DNA of 46,171 bases. Origin: Saccharicrinis aurantiacus (GTDB lineage: Bacteria; Bacteroidota; Bacteroidia; Bacteroidales; Marinilabiliaceae). Position numbers and translations under genes: made by a program. Positions 18,201 through 25,612 of this stretch are shown here, piece after piece (the first letter of the stretch is position 1; each line of letters starts with the position of its first letter). The stretch spans positions 1 to 46,171 of the forward strand of contig NZ_LYBV02000028.1 of assembly GCF_001660705.2 (NCBI RefSeq), written 5' to 3'. The notes under the pieces were generated by a model that saw only the letters and a list, made by a program, of their open reading frames with translations, was not told the origin of the DNA and ran no database searches.

Positions 18201-18714
18201 TGTTGTACTAAGTGCTGCAGAACCTTACGTACCTACACACTCGCCAAGTATATACAAGCAGCGTGTAGAAAGCTTTATACGTGAGAATAAACACCATCTG
18301 ACCATATCTAAATTGTCGAGCAATAAACCCATCACTACCGATGAATTATCGCAATTAGAAAAAATACTGTTCGATGGCGATGAACGAGGCTCCAAGGACG
18401 ACTTTATAAAAACCTTTGGAGAGCAGCCATTGGGTACTTTTATCCGTGGTATTATTGGACTTGATATACAGGCAGCCGAGGAAGCATTCTCCGAGTTTTT
18501 GCAAGCAGGCAACCTAAGAGCCGATCAAATTACCTTTGTACAAACCATTATCAGCTACCTAAATAAAAATGGCACTATAGATAAGGGAATGCTGTTTAAG
18601 GCACCCTTTACCGATATGAGCGACGATGGCCTATTTGGCTTATTTGACGACGGGGATGCCGTTAAAATTATATCTATCATAGATGTTATTAATGAGAATG
18701 CAAGCGTTGGGTGA
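15277..18714 (+). CDS. hsdR: Type I restriction endonuclease, motor/nuclease subunit HsdR
   Basis: A 1145-residue protein. The N-terminus (about residues 1-125) is a DUF4145-like helical domain and is followed by a coiled coil (about 145-205). The nuclease domain has YADYVLW (Asp 265) and VIEAKRTSKD (Glu 280, Lys 282). The SF2 translocase has ATGSGKT at 402-408, VDEAHR near 504, and the later helicase motifs MDTGVDAPRVLNLVF and QMIGRGTRLC. The C-terminal 350 residues match the EcoEI-type R subunit. It cleaves unmethylated DNA after translocation, with HsdM and HsdS encoded 4.7 kb upstream on the same strand. Because repeats and other genes intervene, it probably has its own promoter. It looks intact. 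Confidence 0.95.
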   Translation: MSNFQFLHTSYNALFNTMQKAEQRVNTEPVSTASYCRLVLEEVIHKIYEYEQLEYPYNKELVNLMTNEEVKVIIPFVHQNGIHLVRKIGNSAAHYGRRVSSKEALESIKYIYGFLKWFAGTYSLEKIDLPGSFNEGLVPKIGADQRKLKELQAENKKAQEQLQAQVEKLLAEKEAILQRAKESDAAYIKFKEEAELAKQKLQKQKAERQIKVPSEYNEAETRQHIIDANLLEAGWSDLKAGRDTEFPVVGMPITNDNPKGNGYADYVLWDDNGKPLAVIEAKRTSKDIEAGKHQASLYANCLEQMYGQRPIIFYTNGYEIKIWNDTFYATPRQIFGFYTKEELQWLIQQRNTRKDIRSAKVNLDIAGRPYQTEAIQRLSESFVVDGQTGIMGNKREALLVMATGSGKTRTAAAIVEVFFKHNWVKRVLFLADRTALVSQAKKSFGEHLKEYSSIDLSKEKESDTTRLVFSTYPSMMHCIDRARENNERFYGVGHFDMIIVDEAHRSVYNRYKAIFDYFDALVVGLTATPKDSIDHNTFELFGCSNDDPTFAFELDQAVPTYLKAYKNIDVSTDFLREGIKYNALSDEEKKQYEETFQDKATGLFPEEIQANAMNKWLFNKDTVNKVLDALMQNGIKIEGGDKIGRTIIFAVNQKHAKFIEDCFTERYPHFPAGFITSIHNGISHAQSLIEDFCDHHKENNPQIAISVDMMDTGVDAPRVLNLVFFKVVRSYAKFWQMIGRGTRLCPGIFGPEQDKDHFLIFDVCQNFEFFELNKKGVDNSVVKPVTQQIFEARLQLTRLLAETGEADNIDLSNTLLDGLHKSVQTLDKDRFQVQMNLRYVEEFEKRKRWNNLSADDVHHIEQHLSGLPIPESINETARRFDLMMLKLQLANLLMLGSEKKYHENLIEIATQLGKMYTVPQVLRSKSLIEQMKDPDFYQKLSQKRLEEVREEIRELVSFIERNKQQTFYTNLADSDVVLSAAEPYVPTHSPSIYKQRVESFIRENKHHLTISKLSSNKPITTDELSQLEKILFDGDERGSKDDFIKTFGEQPLGTFIRGIIGLDIQAAEEAFSEFLQAGNLRADQITFVQTIISYLNKNGTIDKGMLFKAPFTDMSDDGLFGLFDDGDAVKIISIIDVINENASVG

Positions 18715-19036
18715 GTTACCGTTGTTAATGTAATTAACTGTTAAGTATGGTATGTACTAACCAGTTTTTGCAAATAGATTATGCGCCTTTTATTTGTTTT
18801 TTTAGATACAATTTTTCATATCCCAGAAGAAATTCAAGGAACAAAAGAAATCGTTTAAACCCGGATTATGCATTAGGACATCGTTATGAACATTGAAAGT
18901 GTAATAAAACAAAGCTTTATCGAGACGAGGCATAGCACTGTTCTGGTGAGTTGAGATGAAGCAACCAAGTGATTTGTTTTGAAGCAATATCAATGTGTAA
19001 TAGGTTTTCTAATGCATATTGCGTGTTAAAATAGAA
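18715..19036. other. Intergenic stretch after hsdR, no supported gene
   Basis: No convincing gene. A 63-codon frame on the minus strand (18802-18993) has atypical composition and no domain. No strong terminator follows hsdR directly. Confidence 0.5.
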
Positions 19037-19059
19037 AGCCGAGTTTTTATGGCTCGGCT
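19037..19059 (-). terminator. Hairpin downstream of the 19110 gene
   Basis: AGCCGAG (19037-19043) pairs with CTCGGCT (19053-19059). It lies about 50 bp after the stop of the minus-strand gene and probably terminates it. The U-tract is weak (TTTCTATTTT). Confidence 0.5.
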
Positions 19060-19109
19060 CTTCATAGTTCAACTTAGTTAGTAAAATATACCCTTTGGGT
19101 CATTACTAT

Positions 19110-19316
19110 TTAGCTGGTATGGCAGGGTCTACTGCAATAATAACATCCGTTACTTTTTGCATAATAACTTTTTGCGGCAGTGACAGCTCCGCTACAAGAA
19201 TAGAATTCACCTAAGTAAGTTCTATTTTCAAAAGCTGGCATATAGCTACAACCTTCTTTATGTACTTCGTGATCACCATTGTTTTGTGCATTTTTGTTTA
19301 CATAGTACTTCGGCAT
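19110..19316 (-). CDS. Small conserved cysteine-containing protein of unknown function
   Basis: A 68-residue protein beginning MPKYYVNKNAQNNGDHEVHK and followed by EGCSYMP, with later CSG, GCYYCSRPCH segments. Four or five cysteines plus histidines (HEVH, PCH) suggest a small metal-binding fold. Its regular composition and start context (a run of A after a typical Bacteroidota leader) support it being real, and I believe close relatives occur widely as short hypothetical proteins. It is alone and divergent from hipBA. No function can be assigned. Confidence 0.7.
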   Translation of the reverse strand: MPKYYVNKNAQNNGDHEVHKEGCSYMPAFENRTYLGEFYSCSGAVTAAKSYYAKSNGCYYCSRPCHTS

Positions 19317-19480
19317 CTTTTTAAAATTTAAAAATGTTAATATTATTTTGACAATACAATATTAATACAGATATGTGCAGTGGATGTGCATAGACAGTAA
19401 TTAGAGAAACCTGAAGTAATACTATTTAAACAAATTTTCTTTTGAGGTGCTCAGCACCCCAACTGATTATATTAGACTTT

Positions 19481-19513
19481 TTTGAACTATGGTTCTCAGC
19501 ACCATAGTTCAAA
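19481..19513. repeat. 13-bp perfect hairpin, loop TCTCAGC
   Basis: TTTGAACTATGGT (19481-19493) pairs with ACCATAGTTCAAA (19501-19513). A similar GGTGCTCAGCACC palindrome lies at about 19446-19458. Both centres contain CTCAGC. It sits between two divergent genes, so it is unlikely to be an ordinary terminator for either. Confidence 0.6.
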
Positions 19514-19592
19514 TAACTGATACAATTGAAATAATACAATGACCACCGTCTGAAATATTTTGGCTAAATAAATTAGTGTCTCAAGTAAGTGT

Positions 19593-19649
19593 GGTTAATA
19601 TATTAGCTATTTATGTATGTAATGATTATATTTGGTTAAGATATTAGCT
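19593..19649 (+). promoter_or_regulatory. Direct repeat upstream of hipB, possible autoregulatory operator
   Basis: GGTTAATATATTAGCT (19593-19608) recurs as GGTTAAGATATTAGCT (19634-19649) with one change in 16. The starts are 41 bp apart, and the second copy ends 2 bp before the hipB start. HipB-type antitoxins normally repress their own operon through repeated sites. The exact promoter was not identified. Confidence 0.5.
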
Positions 19650-19651
19650 GT

Positions 19652-19930
19652 ATGTACTCAATAAATCCAACACCAAACGATATTTCTAAGGAATTGGCCA
19701 AACGCCACAAAGCCTTACGAAAACAATTAAAGATATCTCAAGCAGAGCTTGCAGAACGCTCAGGTGTATCTTTAGGTAGTTTAAAAAGATTTGAAACTAC
19801 TGGACAGATATCACTTGAATCACTGCTTAAATTAGCAAACCTTCTTAATAGATTGCAAGATTTTAATTCTGTTTTCCAAGCAAAGGAGGATATGAGCAAA
19901 ATCGAAGGACTTTTCACTACTAATTCATGA
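19652..19930 (+). CDS. hipB: HipB-like antitoxin, XRE-family HTH
   Basis: A 92-residue protein with a Cro/CI-type HTH at about residues 15-70 (ISQAELAERSGVSLGSLKRF, then ISLESLLKLANLL). It is the antitoxin and repressor of the HipA kinase encoded 7 bp downstream. Start ATG 19652 is 2 bp after a direct repeat that may be its operator. In this family the antitoxin binds both DNA and the toxin. Confidence 0.9.
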   Translation: MYSINPTPNDISKELAKRHKALRKQLKISQAELAERSGVSLGSLKRFETTGQISLESLLKLANLLNRLQDFNSVFQAKEDMSKIEGLFTTNS

Positions 19931-19937
19931 ATTTGCT

Positions 19938-21173
19938 ATGGGTAATGTTAAAAATATTTTAGTCTCATTAGATATTGAAGGCCTCTCTCATGACCTTGGA
20001 GAATTAGTACTAAACAATAGGACTATCTACTTTCGTTATAATACTAGTTTTTTAAAATTAGGCATAAATATTTCACCTATTAAGTTGCCTTTGAGCAGCG
20101 AAATAGCAACTGCAGGTCCAGAACCATTCGAAGGATTATTTGGTGTTTTTAGTGATTCGTTGCCCGATGGTTGGGGTAGGTTATTACTCGATAGAACGCT
20201 TGCATCTAAGAAAGTGGATTTACAAAGTTTGACTCCCTTAGATCGTTTGTCTTATGTTGGAGATAAAGGAATGGGTGCCTTGTGCTATAGACCAAAGTTT
20301 GATGAAGATCTTAATGTTTTATCAAAAATAGAGTTAGATACAATAGCACAGGAGATGGGTTATATTTTAAAGGGTATTGATTCAGATATTATAGAAGAAT
20401 TATTTACACTCGGAGGTTCCTCAGGAGGTGCTCGCCCAAAAATATTTGTTGGTTATAATAAGGATACCAACGAAATAGTGCATGGGCACCATCAATTGGC
20501 TGAAGGTTTTGAAGATTGGATTATAAAATTTCCATCTTCTTCAGATAACAAAGAGATTGCCAACGTTGAGTATGCCTACCAAAAGATGGCTTTAAAAGCA
20601 GGGCTTAATATGAGCGAATGTAAATTATTTACAGGTCGCTCAGGGCAAACTTATTTCGGTACAAAGCGCTTTGATCGCATTAAAGGCAAAAGAATCCATA
20701 TGCACACAGCTAGTGGTTTAATGCATGATAACTTTAGGATGAGTACTATGGATTATGGACATCTAATGGATTGTGCATTTCAGATGGAAAAACATGTTGA
20801 AGCCTATGAAAAGGTTCTGCGTTTAGCTGCATTTAATGTGTTTGCACACAATAGAGACGATCATAGTAAGAATTTTTCATTTTTAATGGATGCCAAAGGT
20901 CGTTGGAATTTTGCACCAGTCTATGATTTAACATTTTCAAATTCTGCGTACGGTTTCCATAGTACTATGATTGCAGGAGAAAGTAAGAATCCTGGAAAGA
21001 AACATTTATTAGAGCTTGCTAAACATTTTGGGATAAAAAAACCACATCAACTGTTGGAGGAAGTCCAAGAAGCCATTTGTCAATGGAATACAATAGCTAA
21101 AGAATGTGGTGTTTCTAAAACCCTAATTAATAATATTGAAAAGGTAATGAACGATGTAAATAAAAATGCCTGA
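19938..21173 (+). CDS. hipA: HipA-like serine/threonine kinase toxin
   Basis: A 411-residue single-chain HipA. The N-terminal subdomain spans about residues 1-120. The glycine-rich loop GGSSGGARPK lies at 159-168, the catalytic region HNRDDHSKNFSF at 304-315 (Asp 307/308) and APVYDLTFS at 326-334. HipA kinases phosphorylate a translation component (glutamyl-tRNA synthetase in E. coli), causing growth arrest, and are held by HipB. The catalytic residues are present, so it is probably active. It is followed by a hairpin terminator shared with the convergent integrase gene. On the island it may stabilise the element or take part in defence. Confidence 0.93.
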   Translation: MGNVKNILVSLDIEGLSHDLGELVLNNRTIYFRYNTSFLKLGINISPIKLPLSSEIATAGPEPFEGLFGVFSDSLPDGWGRLLLDRTLASKKVDLQSLTPLDRLSYVGDKGMGALCYRPKFDEDLNVLSKIELDTIAQEMGYILKGIDSDIIEELFTLGGSSGGARPKIFVGYNKDTNEIVHGHHQLAEGFEDWIIKFPSSSDNKEIANVEYAYQKMALKAGLNMSECKLFTGRSGQTYFGTKRFDRIKGKRIHMHTASGLMHDNFRMSTMDYGHLMDCAFQMEKHVEAYEKVLRLAAFNVFAHNRDDHSKNFSFLMDAKGRWNFAPVYDLTFSNSAYGFHSTMIAGESKNPGKKHLLELAKHFGIKKPHQLLEEVQEAICQWNTIAKECGVSKTLINNIEKVMNDVNKNA

Positions 21174-21199
21174 ATTTCCCCCAAAAAGGGGAAATTCAG
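21170..21199. terminator. Bidirectional hairpin between hipA and the integrase
   Basis: A perfect 12-bp stem (CTGAATTTCCCC at 21170-21181 with its complement at 21188-21199, loop CAAAAA). It overlaps the hipA stop and lies 15 bp after the integrase stop. There is no long U-tract. Confidence 0.65.
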
Positions 21200-21213
21200 T
21201 TCATCCACATCCA

Positions 21214-22428
21214 TTAGTACAAATCTTTAATCTTCTCCATATTTTTTTGAATTAAAGCTTCTGTCGTTCTTGCATAACGCTGCGTCATTTTAGTGCTTGA
21301 ATGACCAAGAGTTTTTGAAACAACTTCGAGAGGCATATTATTCTCTAAAGCAACAGTAGTGGCAAAAGTATGCCGTGCCGTATGTGTTGAAATGGGTTTA
21401 TCAATACTACATAAAATACCAATCTCTTTTAAATAAGCATTCATCTTTTGATTACTTAATACAGGAAGTACGGCATCTTTATCAATTAAATCAGGGTCAT
21501 TTTGATATTTTCTCATAAGTTTTTTAGCAGCATCAATTACAAATATGGTACTCATCTGCTTTGTTTTTGTTCTCTTTTTATGAATCCACGTAACTCCCTT
21601 TGAGTCGCTTGTAATATGTTCGCGTTTCAATGTTTTTACATCAGAAAAGGCCAATCCTGTGAAACAACAAAACACGAATACATCGCGTACCTGCCTTATT
21701 CTTTCCATACTAATATCTTTATTGATGACAGTATTAAGTTCCTCTTTTGTCAGATATACTGCATCAACAGGTTTAAGCTTAAATTTAATGGTTGCAAAAG
21801 GATCTTTATTTATCCAACCATTGGCTAAAGCAATTCGCACAATCTTCTTAAAATTCTTCAGATATTTAATGGTAGTGTTATGTGCACATTTACGCTCTGT
21901 TTTTAAGTATAGCTCATAATTACGCACAAACTGATGATTTAGGTCTTCCAGTGCTAGGTCTTCGCGTTTATACTGCCATTTAATGAATTCTTTAGTATGC
22001 ATATAAGAGGTTTCGTAACGCTGAACCGTATCAGGGGCAAAGTCAATACCAATTAACTTCTTGGCATTATTGTTATGTTCCCGAAATACTTTTAAGATGG
22101 TTCTTCGTGTTTCTTTTTTGCCAACTATTTTTTCTTTTATAATCCTTGGTGAGATAGATTGTTTATCCATAGTCATAAAATCAAAGTAGGATTTGATTTT
22201 TGATATATGAAGTTCTATAAGTTGATTGATTTCTGTGGATTTTATCGAATTTCCTTTGGCTAATTGTTTTGTTTCATTCCATTGTTTAGGAAGAATGCTT
22301 TTCTTCAAGGCATATTCTGCTCTTTCTTTATTAATAATGATTCGAACAAAGATCGGAGCCTCTCCACTTTTAAGTAATTTAGTCTTCTTGATAAAGAAGT
22401 TGATTTTGATTGTTTCAAGTCTACTCAT
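21214..22428 (-). CDS. Tyrosine site-specific recombinase (integrase)
   Basis: A 404-residue integrase with the Bacteroidota layout. It has an N-terminal arm-binding domain (about residues 1-100), a SAM-like core-binding domain (about 110-200) and a catalytic domain (about 215-404). FCCFTGLAFSDVKTLKREH carries the first conserved region, HTARHTFATT the H-x-x-R box and MTQRYAR the nucleophilic Tyr. ATG 22428 is chosen because the upstream extension to 22494 is poor. It lies next to a tRNA-Ser 3' end, the usual target of such enzymes, and would catalyse integration and excision of the island. It appears intact. Confidence 0.92.
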   Translation of the reverse strand: MSRLETIKINFFIKKTKLLKSGEAPIFVRIIINKERAEYALKKSILPKQWNETKQLAKGNSIKSTEINQLIELHISKIKSYFDFMTMDKQSISPRIIKEKIVGKKETRRTILKVFREHNNNAKKLIGIDFAPDTVQRYETSYMHTKEFIKWQYKREDLALEDLNHQFVRNYELYLKTERKCAHNTTIKYLKNFKKIVRIALANGWINKDPFATIKFKLKPVDAVYLTKEELNTVINKDISMERIRQVRDVFVFCCFTGLAFSDVKTLKREHITSDSKGVTWIHKKRTKTKQMSTIFVIDAAKKLMRKYQNDPDLIDKDAVLPVLSNQKMNAYLKEIGILCSIDKPISTHTARHTFATTVALENNMPLEVVSKTLGHSSTKMTQRYARTTEALIQKNMEKIKDLY

Positions 22429-22529
22429 AACGATAATTTTTTTTGTTAAAATTATTTTTATAAGCTCATTGTGCGGCGATCTAAAACCAAGCAATACAGC
22501 GCAATACGGCGTTTTTTTGAACTATCTCT

Positions 22530-22578
22530 GGTGGACTAAAATTCGACTTTCTAAGTCCACCAAAAGTCCACCCAAAAA
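22530..22578. promoter_or_regulatory. AGTCCACC repeats, possible integrase arm sites
   Basis: AGTCCACCCAAA occurs twice in tandem at 22554 and 22566, and AGTCCACC occurs inverted at 22530-22537. These short sites lie between the integrase start and the tRNA-Ser, where arm-type integrase binding sites or the integrase operator would be expected. This is an inference from position. Confidence 0.45.
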
Positions 22579-22617
22579 CTGCCTTTTTCTGCTTTTTATT
22601 GCACACTTTTGCGCATA

Positions 22618-22650
22618 AAAAAACCCTGTAAGTGTTGACTTACAGGGTTT
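22618..22650 (-). terminator. Rho-independent terminator of the tRNA cluster
   Basis: A perfect 13-bp stem (AAACCCTGTAAGT at 22621-22633 with its complement at 22638-22650, loop GTTG). It is followed on the minus strand by a run of U. It terminates the Trp-Ser-Ser tRNA transcript. Confidence 0.85.
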
Positions 22651-22675
22651 TACTTTAAATTGCTTTCGCACTCAG

Positions 22676-22760
22676 CGGAGAGAGAGGGATTCGAACCCCC
22701 GGTACCTTGCAGTACAATAGTTTTCAAGACTACCGCATTCGACCACTCTGCCATCTCTCC
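22676..22760 (-). tRNA. tRNA-Ser (UGA)
   Basis: An 85-base cloverleaf with acceptor stem GGAGAGA/TCTCTCC, anticodon loop CTTGAAA giving anticodon UGA, a long variable arm typical of serine tRNAs, T-loop TTCGAAT and discriminator G. The CCA end is not encoded. Its 3' end faces the integrase gene and is the likely attachment site of the island. Confidence 0.95.
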
Positions 22761-22812
22761 AGTGTTGTAATGTAACCTGAAAACGTTTATTCAAGTTTTG
22801 ATTTTAATATTG

Positions 22813-22897
22813 CGGAGAGTGAGGGATTCGAACCCCCGGTACGTTGCCGCACAATAGTTTTCAAGACTACCGCATTCGACCACTCTGCCAACTCTCC
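22813..22897 (-). tRNA. tRNA-Ser (UGA), second copy
   Basis: An 85-base cloverleaf with acceptor stem GGAGAGT/ACTCTCC and the same anticodon loop. It differs from the first copy in the acceptor stem and in the variable arm. The CCA is not encoded. It looks like a tandem duplicate of the neighbouring tRNA-Ser. Confidence 0.95.
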
Positions 22898-22915
22898 AAT
22901 ATTATTTTCACTCTG

Positions 22916-22988
22916 CACGGAATAAGAGACTCGAACTCCTGACACCTGGTTTTGGAGACCAGTGCTCTACCAACTGAGCTAATTCCGT
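22916..22988 (-). tRNA. tRNA-Trp (CCA)
   Basis: A 73-base cloverleaf with acceptor stem ACGGAAT/ATTCCGT, D-arm GCTCAGTTGGTAGAGC, anticodon stem CTGGT/ACCAG with loop CTCCAAA (anticodon CCA) and discriminator G. The CCA end is not encoded. It is the first of the three tRNAs after the promoter. Confidence 0.93.
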
Positions 22989-23023
22989 GTTTCCATCATC
23001 ACAACATTTCGTGATTGCGGATG

Positions 23024-23053
23024 CAAAAGTAGAACTAATATTTACATAAGCAA
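23024..23053 (-). promoter_or_regulatory. Promoter of the tRNA-Trp/Ser/Ser cluster
   Basis: On the minus strand a TTG (23051-23053), a 19-base spacer and TACTTTTG (23024-23031) match the Bacteroidota primary sigma consensus TTG-N19-TAnnTTTG. It lies about 36 bp before tRNA-Trp. The rest of 22989-23350 holds no gene. Confidence 0.8.
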
Positions 23054-23350
23054 CACCCATACGGTAAAAAAAAGCACCTTTTTTTTGAGTGTTTTTATAA
23101 TTTACTGATTAGGTTATTGTTAACTGATAAACTTTTTTTCAATTATTTTTGAAATGCATTTTGCCATCTATTCGTTAGAGTTTTTAAGTGAAATATTGCC
23201 GTTACAGAGTTGTTGTTTGAATATCAGGGGTATCTATCTTTTTTACTGAATAATATGTTTTATTTCTATAGGAAGCCGGTAAAATTGTCTCGAATTAAAA
23301 TTATAGAAATACATGTATTTTTAAACAGCTACCATATATAATGTGGATAC

Positions 23351-23382
23351 TTTAGCTTTAAATTAGCTTTTTTTTATCTTTG
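23351..23382 (+). promoter_or_regulatory. Probable promoter of the TPR lipoprotein gene
   Basis: A TATCTTTG (23375-23382) fits the TAnnTTTG element, with a TTTA about 20 bases upstream as a weak -33 box. It lies about 85 bp before the start of the 23468 gene. Confidence 0.55.
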
Positions 23383-23467
23383 TGCACAGTTATACAACTG
23401 ATGCTGATCTACAGATATTGTATTTTCATTAATCAGTTACTTTTATATTTAAGAATACGAACGAAAA

Positions 23468-24340
23468 ATGAATAGAATAATATTATCTCTTACAGCATTA
23501 ATTTTAATTACTAGCTGTAATCCTTTAAAACAAATTAATACAACTTATCAAACAGCAGAAAGTAATTATAGTAGTCAAAGTTATGAGACTGCTTATAATA
23601 ACTACAATTCTTTAATTCAGCTTTATAAAGGTAAAGGAATGGATATTCCTAATGATATATATCTTAAAGCTGCTGAGTGTGCTTCAAAGTTAGGTAACAC
23701 ATCTGATGCAAGTGGTTTGTTTCAGGATGCAATGAAGGATTCTTTATCTGTGGTAGCAGTTAAGGGGTATATTAATTCATTAAAGAAAGAACAAAATTAT
23801 ACAGATGTTGTTAAAGTGCTTAGTGATAAACAAGATTTTTTAACAGAAAATGGAGAGGAAGCATATCTAAAACTTGAAAAGTTTGAAGTTGCAATAGCTC
23901 AAAATGATACTAAAGAAATATTAGCTACATATTCAGATATTGACACATTGAGTGAGTCACAAGTGCTTGCTGTTATTAATGCAATGCAAGAATCGGATAA
24001 TGATAAGGGAGCTATGAATTTAGCTAATAAGACCTTAAAAACGAATCCTAAGTTTTATGATATAAAAGAGTGGAAAGCCGTTTATCATTATAAGTTTGCT
24101 GAGAAGTGGTACAAAAGTGAAATGGATAAGTATAACAAGGATAAGAATTACACAGCCTATGTTTATCTGAAAAGAGAGTTAAAAAAGATATCAGCTAATT
24201 ATAGAGTATCAAAAGATCTGTTTGAGGAATTACATAAGGTTTATCCAAGCGAAACTAAATATATTAAATACCTAAAAAACACTTACCTGCGTCTTGAGCT
24301 TGATAAGCAAGCAGAAGCAATGGATAAGTTGTTGAAATAG
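23468..24340 (+). CDS. TPR-repeat lipoprotein
   Basis: A 290-residue lipoprotein. It has a signal peptide with a lipobox ending at Cys 17 (ALILITSC), then repeated helical TPR-like segments (YETAYNNYNSLIQLYKGKG, ECASKLGNTSDASGLFQDA). No enzymatic motif is visible. It is probably anchored to the outer or inner membrane, facing the periplasm, and may act as a scaffold. It is followed 41 bp later by purC on the same strand and may be co-transcribed with it. Confidence 0.8.
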   Translation: MNRIILSLTALILITSCNPLKQINTTYQTAESNYSSQSYETAYNNYNSLIQLYKGKGMDIPNDIYLKAAECASKLGNTSDASGLFQDAMKDSLSVVAVKGYINSLKKEQNYTDVVKVLSDKQDFLTENGEEAYLKLEKFEVAIAQNDTKEILATYSDIDTLSESQVLAVINAMQESDNDKGAMNLANKTLKTNPKFYDIKEWKAVYHYKFAEKWYKSEMDKYNKDKNYTAYVYLKRELKKISANYRVSKDLFEELHKVYPSETKYIKYLKNTYLRLELDKQAEAMDKLLK

Positions 24341-24381
24341 AATAACAATTGTAATATAGAAATAATAATAATTGAGCTAAG

Positions 24382-25329
24382 ATGAGTAAAGCTATTGTTG
24401 AGAACAAATTTCAGTTTCCTAATCAAAAAGGACATTACGTTGGTAAAGTAAGAGACGTTTATAATATAAACGACGAGTATTTAGTAATGGTTGTTTCTGA
24501 TAGAATTTCAGCATTTGATGTTGTTTTGCCTAAAGGAGTACCATTTAAGGGACAAGTATTAAATCAGATTGCTGAAAAGTTTTTAGATGCTACTTCTGAC
24601 ATTGTACCAAATTGGAAAATCGCAACTCCAGATCCAATGGTTACAGTTGGACATTTCTGTGAGCCTTTTAAAGTTGAGATGGTAATCAGAGGATATTTAA
24701 CAGGTCATGCTTGGCGCGAGTATAAGTCAGGTAAGAGATCATTATGTGGCGTAGCTTTACCAGATGGAATGGTTGAAAACCAAAAGTTTGATACCCCAAT
24801 TCTTACTCCTACAACAAAAGCTGATGTTGGACATGATGAAGATATTTCACGTGAAGAGATTTTAGCACAAGGTTTAGTAAGTGAAGAGGACTATGTTGCT
24901 TTAGAAAAGTATACCTTGGAGTTATTTCAACGTGGTACTGAAATGGCCGCTGAGAAAGGTCTTATCTTAGTTGATACAAAATATGAATTCGGTAAAAAAG
25001 AAGGTAAAATTTATCTTATTGATGAAATTCATACACCTGATTCTTCACGCTACTTTTATACAGAAGGATACCAAGAGCGTATCGATAAAGGCGAACAACA
25101 AAAGCAATTATCAAAAGAGTTTGTGCGTCAATGGTTAATTGAAAATGGTTTTCAAGGAAAAGATGGGCAAGCAATTCCAGAAATGACTCCAGAATATATC
25201 GAAAGTGTTTCTGATCGTTATATTGAATTATTTGAACAAATTACAGGCGATAAATTTGAAAAAGCAAATGCTGATGATGTAATGTCGCGTATTGAAAAGA
25301 ATGTTAATGATTATTTAGCTTCTATGTAA
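24382..25329 (+). CDS. purC: Phosphoribosylaminoimidazole-succinocarboxamide synthase
   Basis: A 315-residue enzyme of purine biosynthesis that joins aspartate to CAIR using ATP, giving SAICAR. Signatures include GKVRDVYN near the start, the phosphate-binding [13 protein letters not shown], the substrate loop [15 protein letters not shown] and [13 protein letters not shown]. Length and order are normal for the single-domain cytosolic enzyme. ATG 24382 is the only sensible start. A clear terminator follows at 25354. It is a chromosomal housekeeping gene and marks the region outside the island. Confidence 0.97.
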   Translation: MSKAIVENKFQFPNQKGHYVGKVRDVYNINDEYLVMVVSDRISAFDVVLPKGVPFKGQVLNQIAEKFLDATSDIVPNWKIATPDPMVTVGHFCEPFKVEMVIRGYLTGHAWREYKSGKRSLCGVALPDGMVENQKFDTPILTPTTKADVGHDEDISREEILAQGLVSEEDYVALEKYTLELFQRGTEMAAEKGLILVDTKYEFGKKEGKIYLIDEIHTPDSSRYFYTEGYQERIDKGEQQKQLSKEFVRQWLIENGFQGKDGQAIPEMTPEYIESVSDRYIELFEQITGDKFEKANADDVMSRIEKNVNDYLASM

Positions 25330-25353
25330 GCCAATTATCAAACAAATTATAGT

Positions 25354-25387
25354 AGCCAGTTTATTTTATAATAAGCTGGCTTTTTTG
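25354..25387 (+). terminator. Rho-independent terminator of purC
   Basis: AGCCAGTTTATT (25354-25365) pairs with AATAAGCTGGCT (25370-25381) with one G-T pair and is followed by six T. Confidence 0.88.
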
Positions 25388-25612
25388 TTTTAAATATTGT
25401 CTTTCCGAGTACCTTCTATTTTCTCCCCTATATAGAAAATGAAATACCTCCCTCATTGTTTAAGTGCACGGCTTATCCACCAAGCTTATAAAAAACACCG
25501 CCCAAGTATCAGAGTCCTTATTTGCAAATTGTACACATAAAATAAATTAAGCATTCTGCTTTTGGTACTAGTACCTTTAAAAAGACTTGAGTGTTTGTGT
25601 AAAAATATATTT

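Noticed and set aside
18802-18993. 63-codon minus-strand frame after hsdR
   Set aside because: Composition is unlike neighbouring genes, no recognisable domain, and it lies in an intergenic region.
22813-22897. Second tRNA-Ser as a tRNA copy restored by the island
   Set aside because: It lies on the far side of the first tRNA-Ser from the integrase and is a full gene under the same promoter; tandem duplication explains it better.
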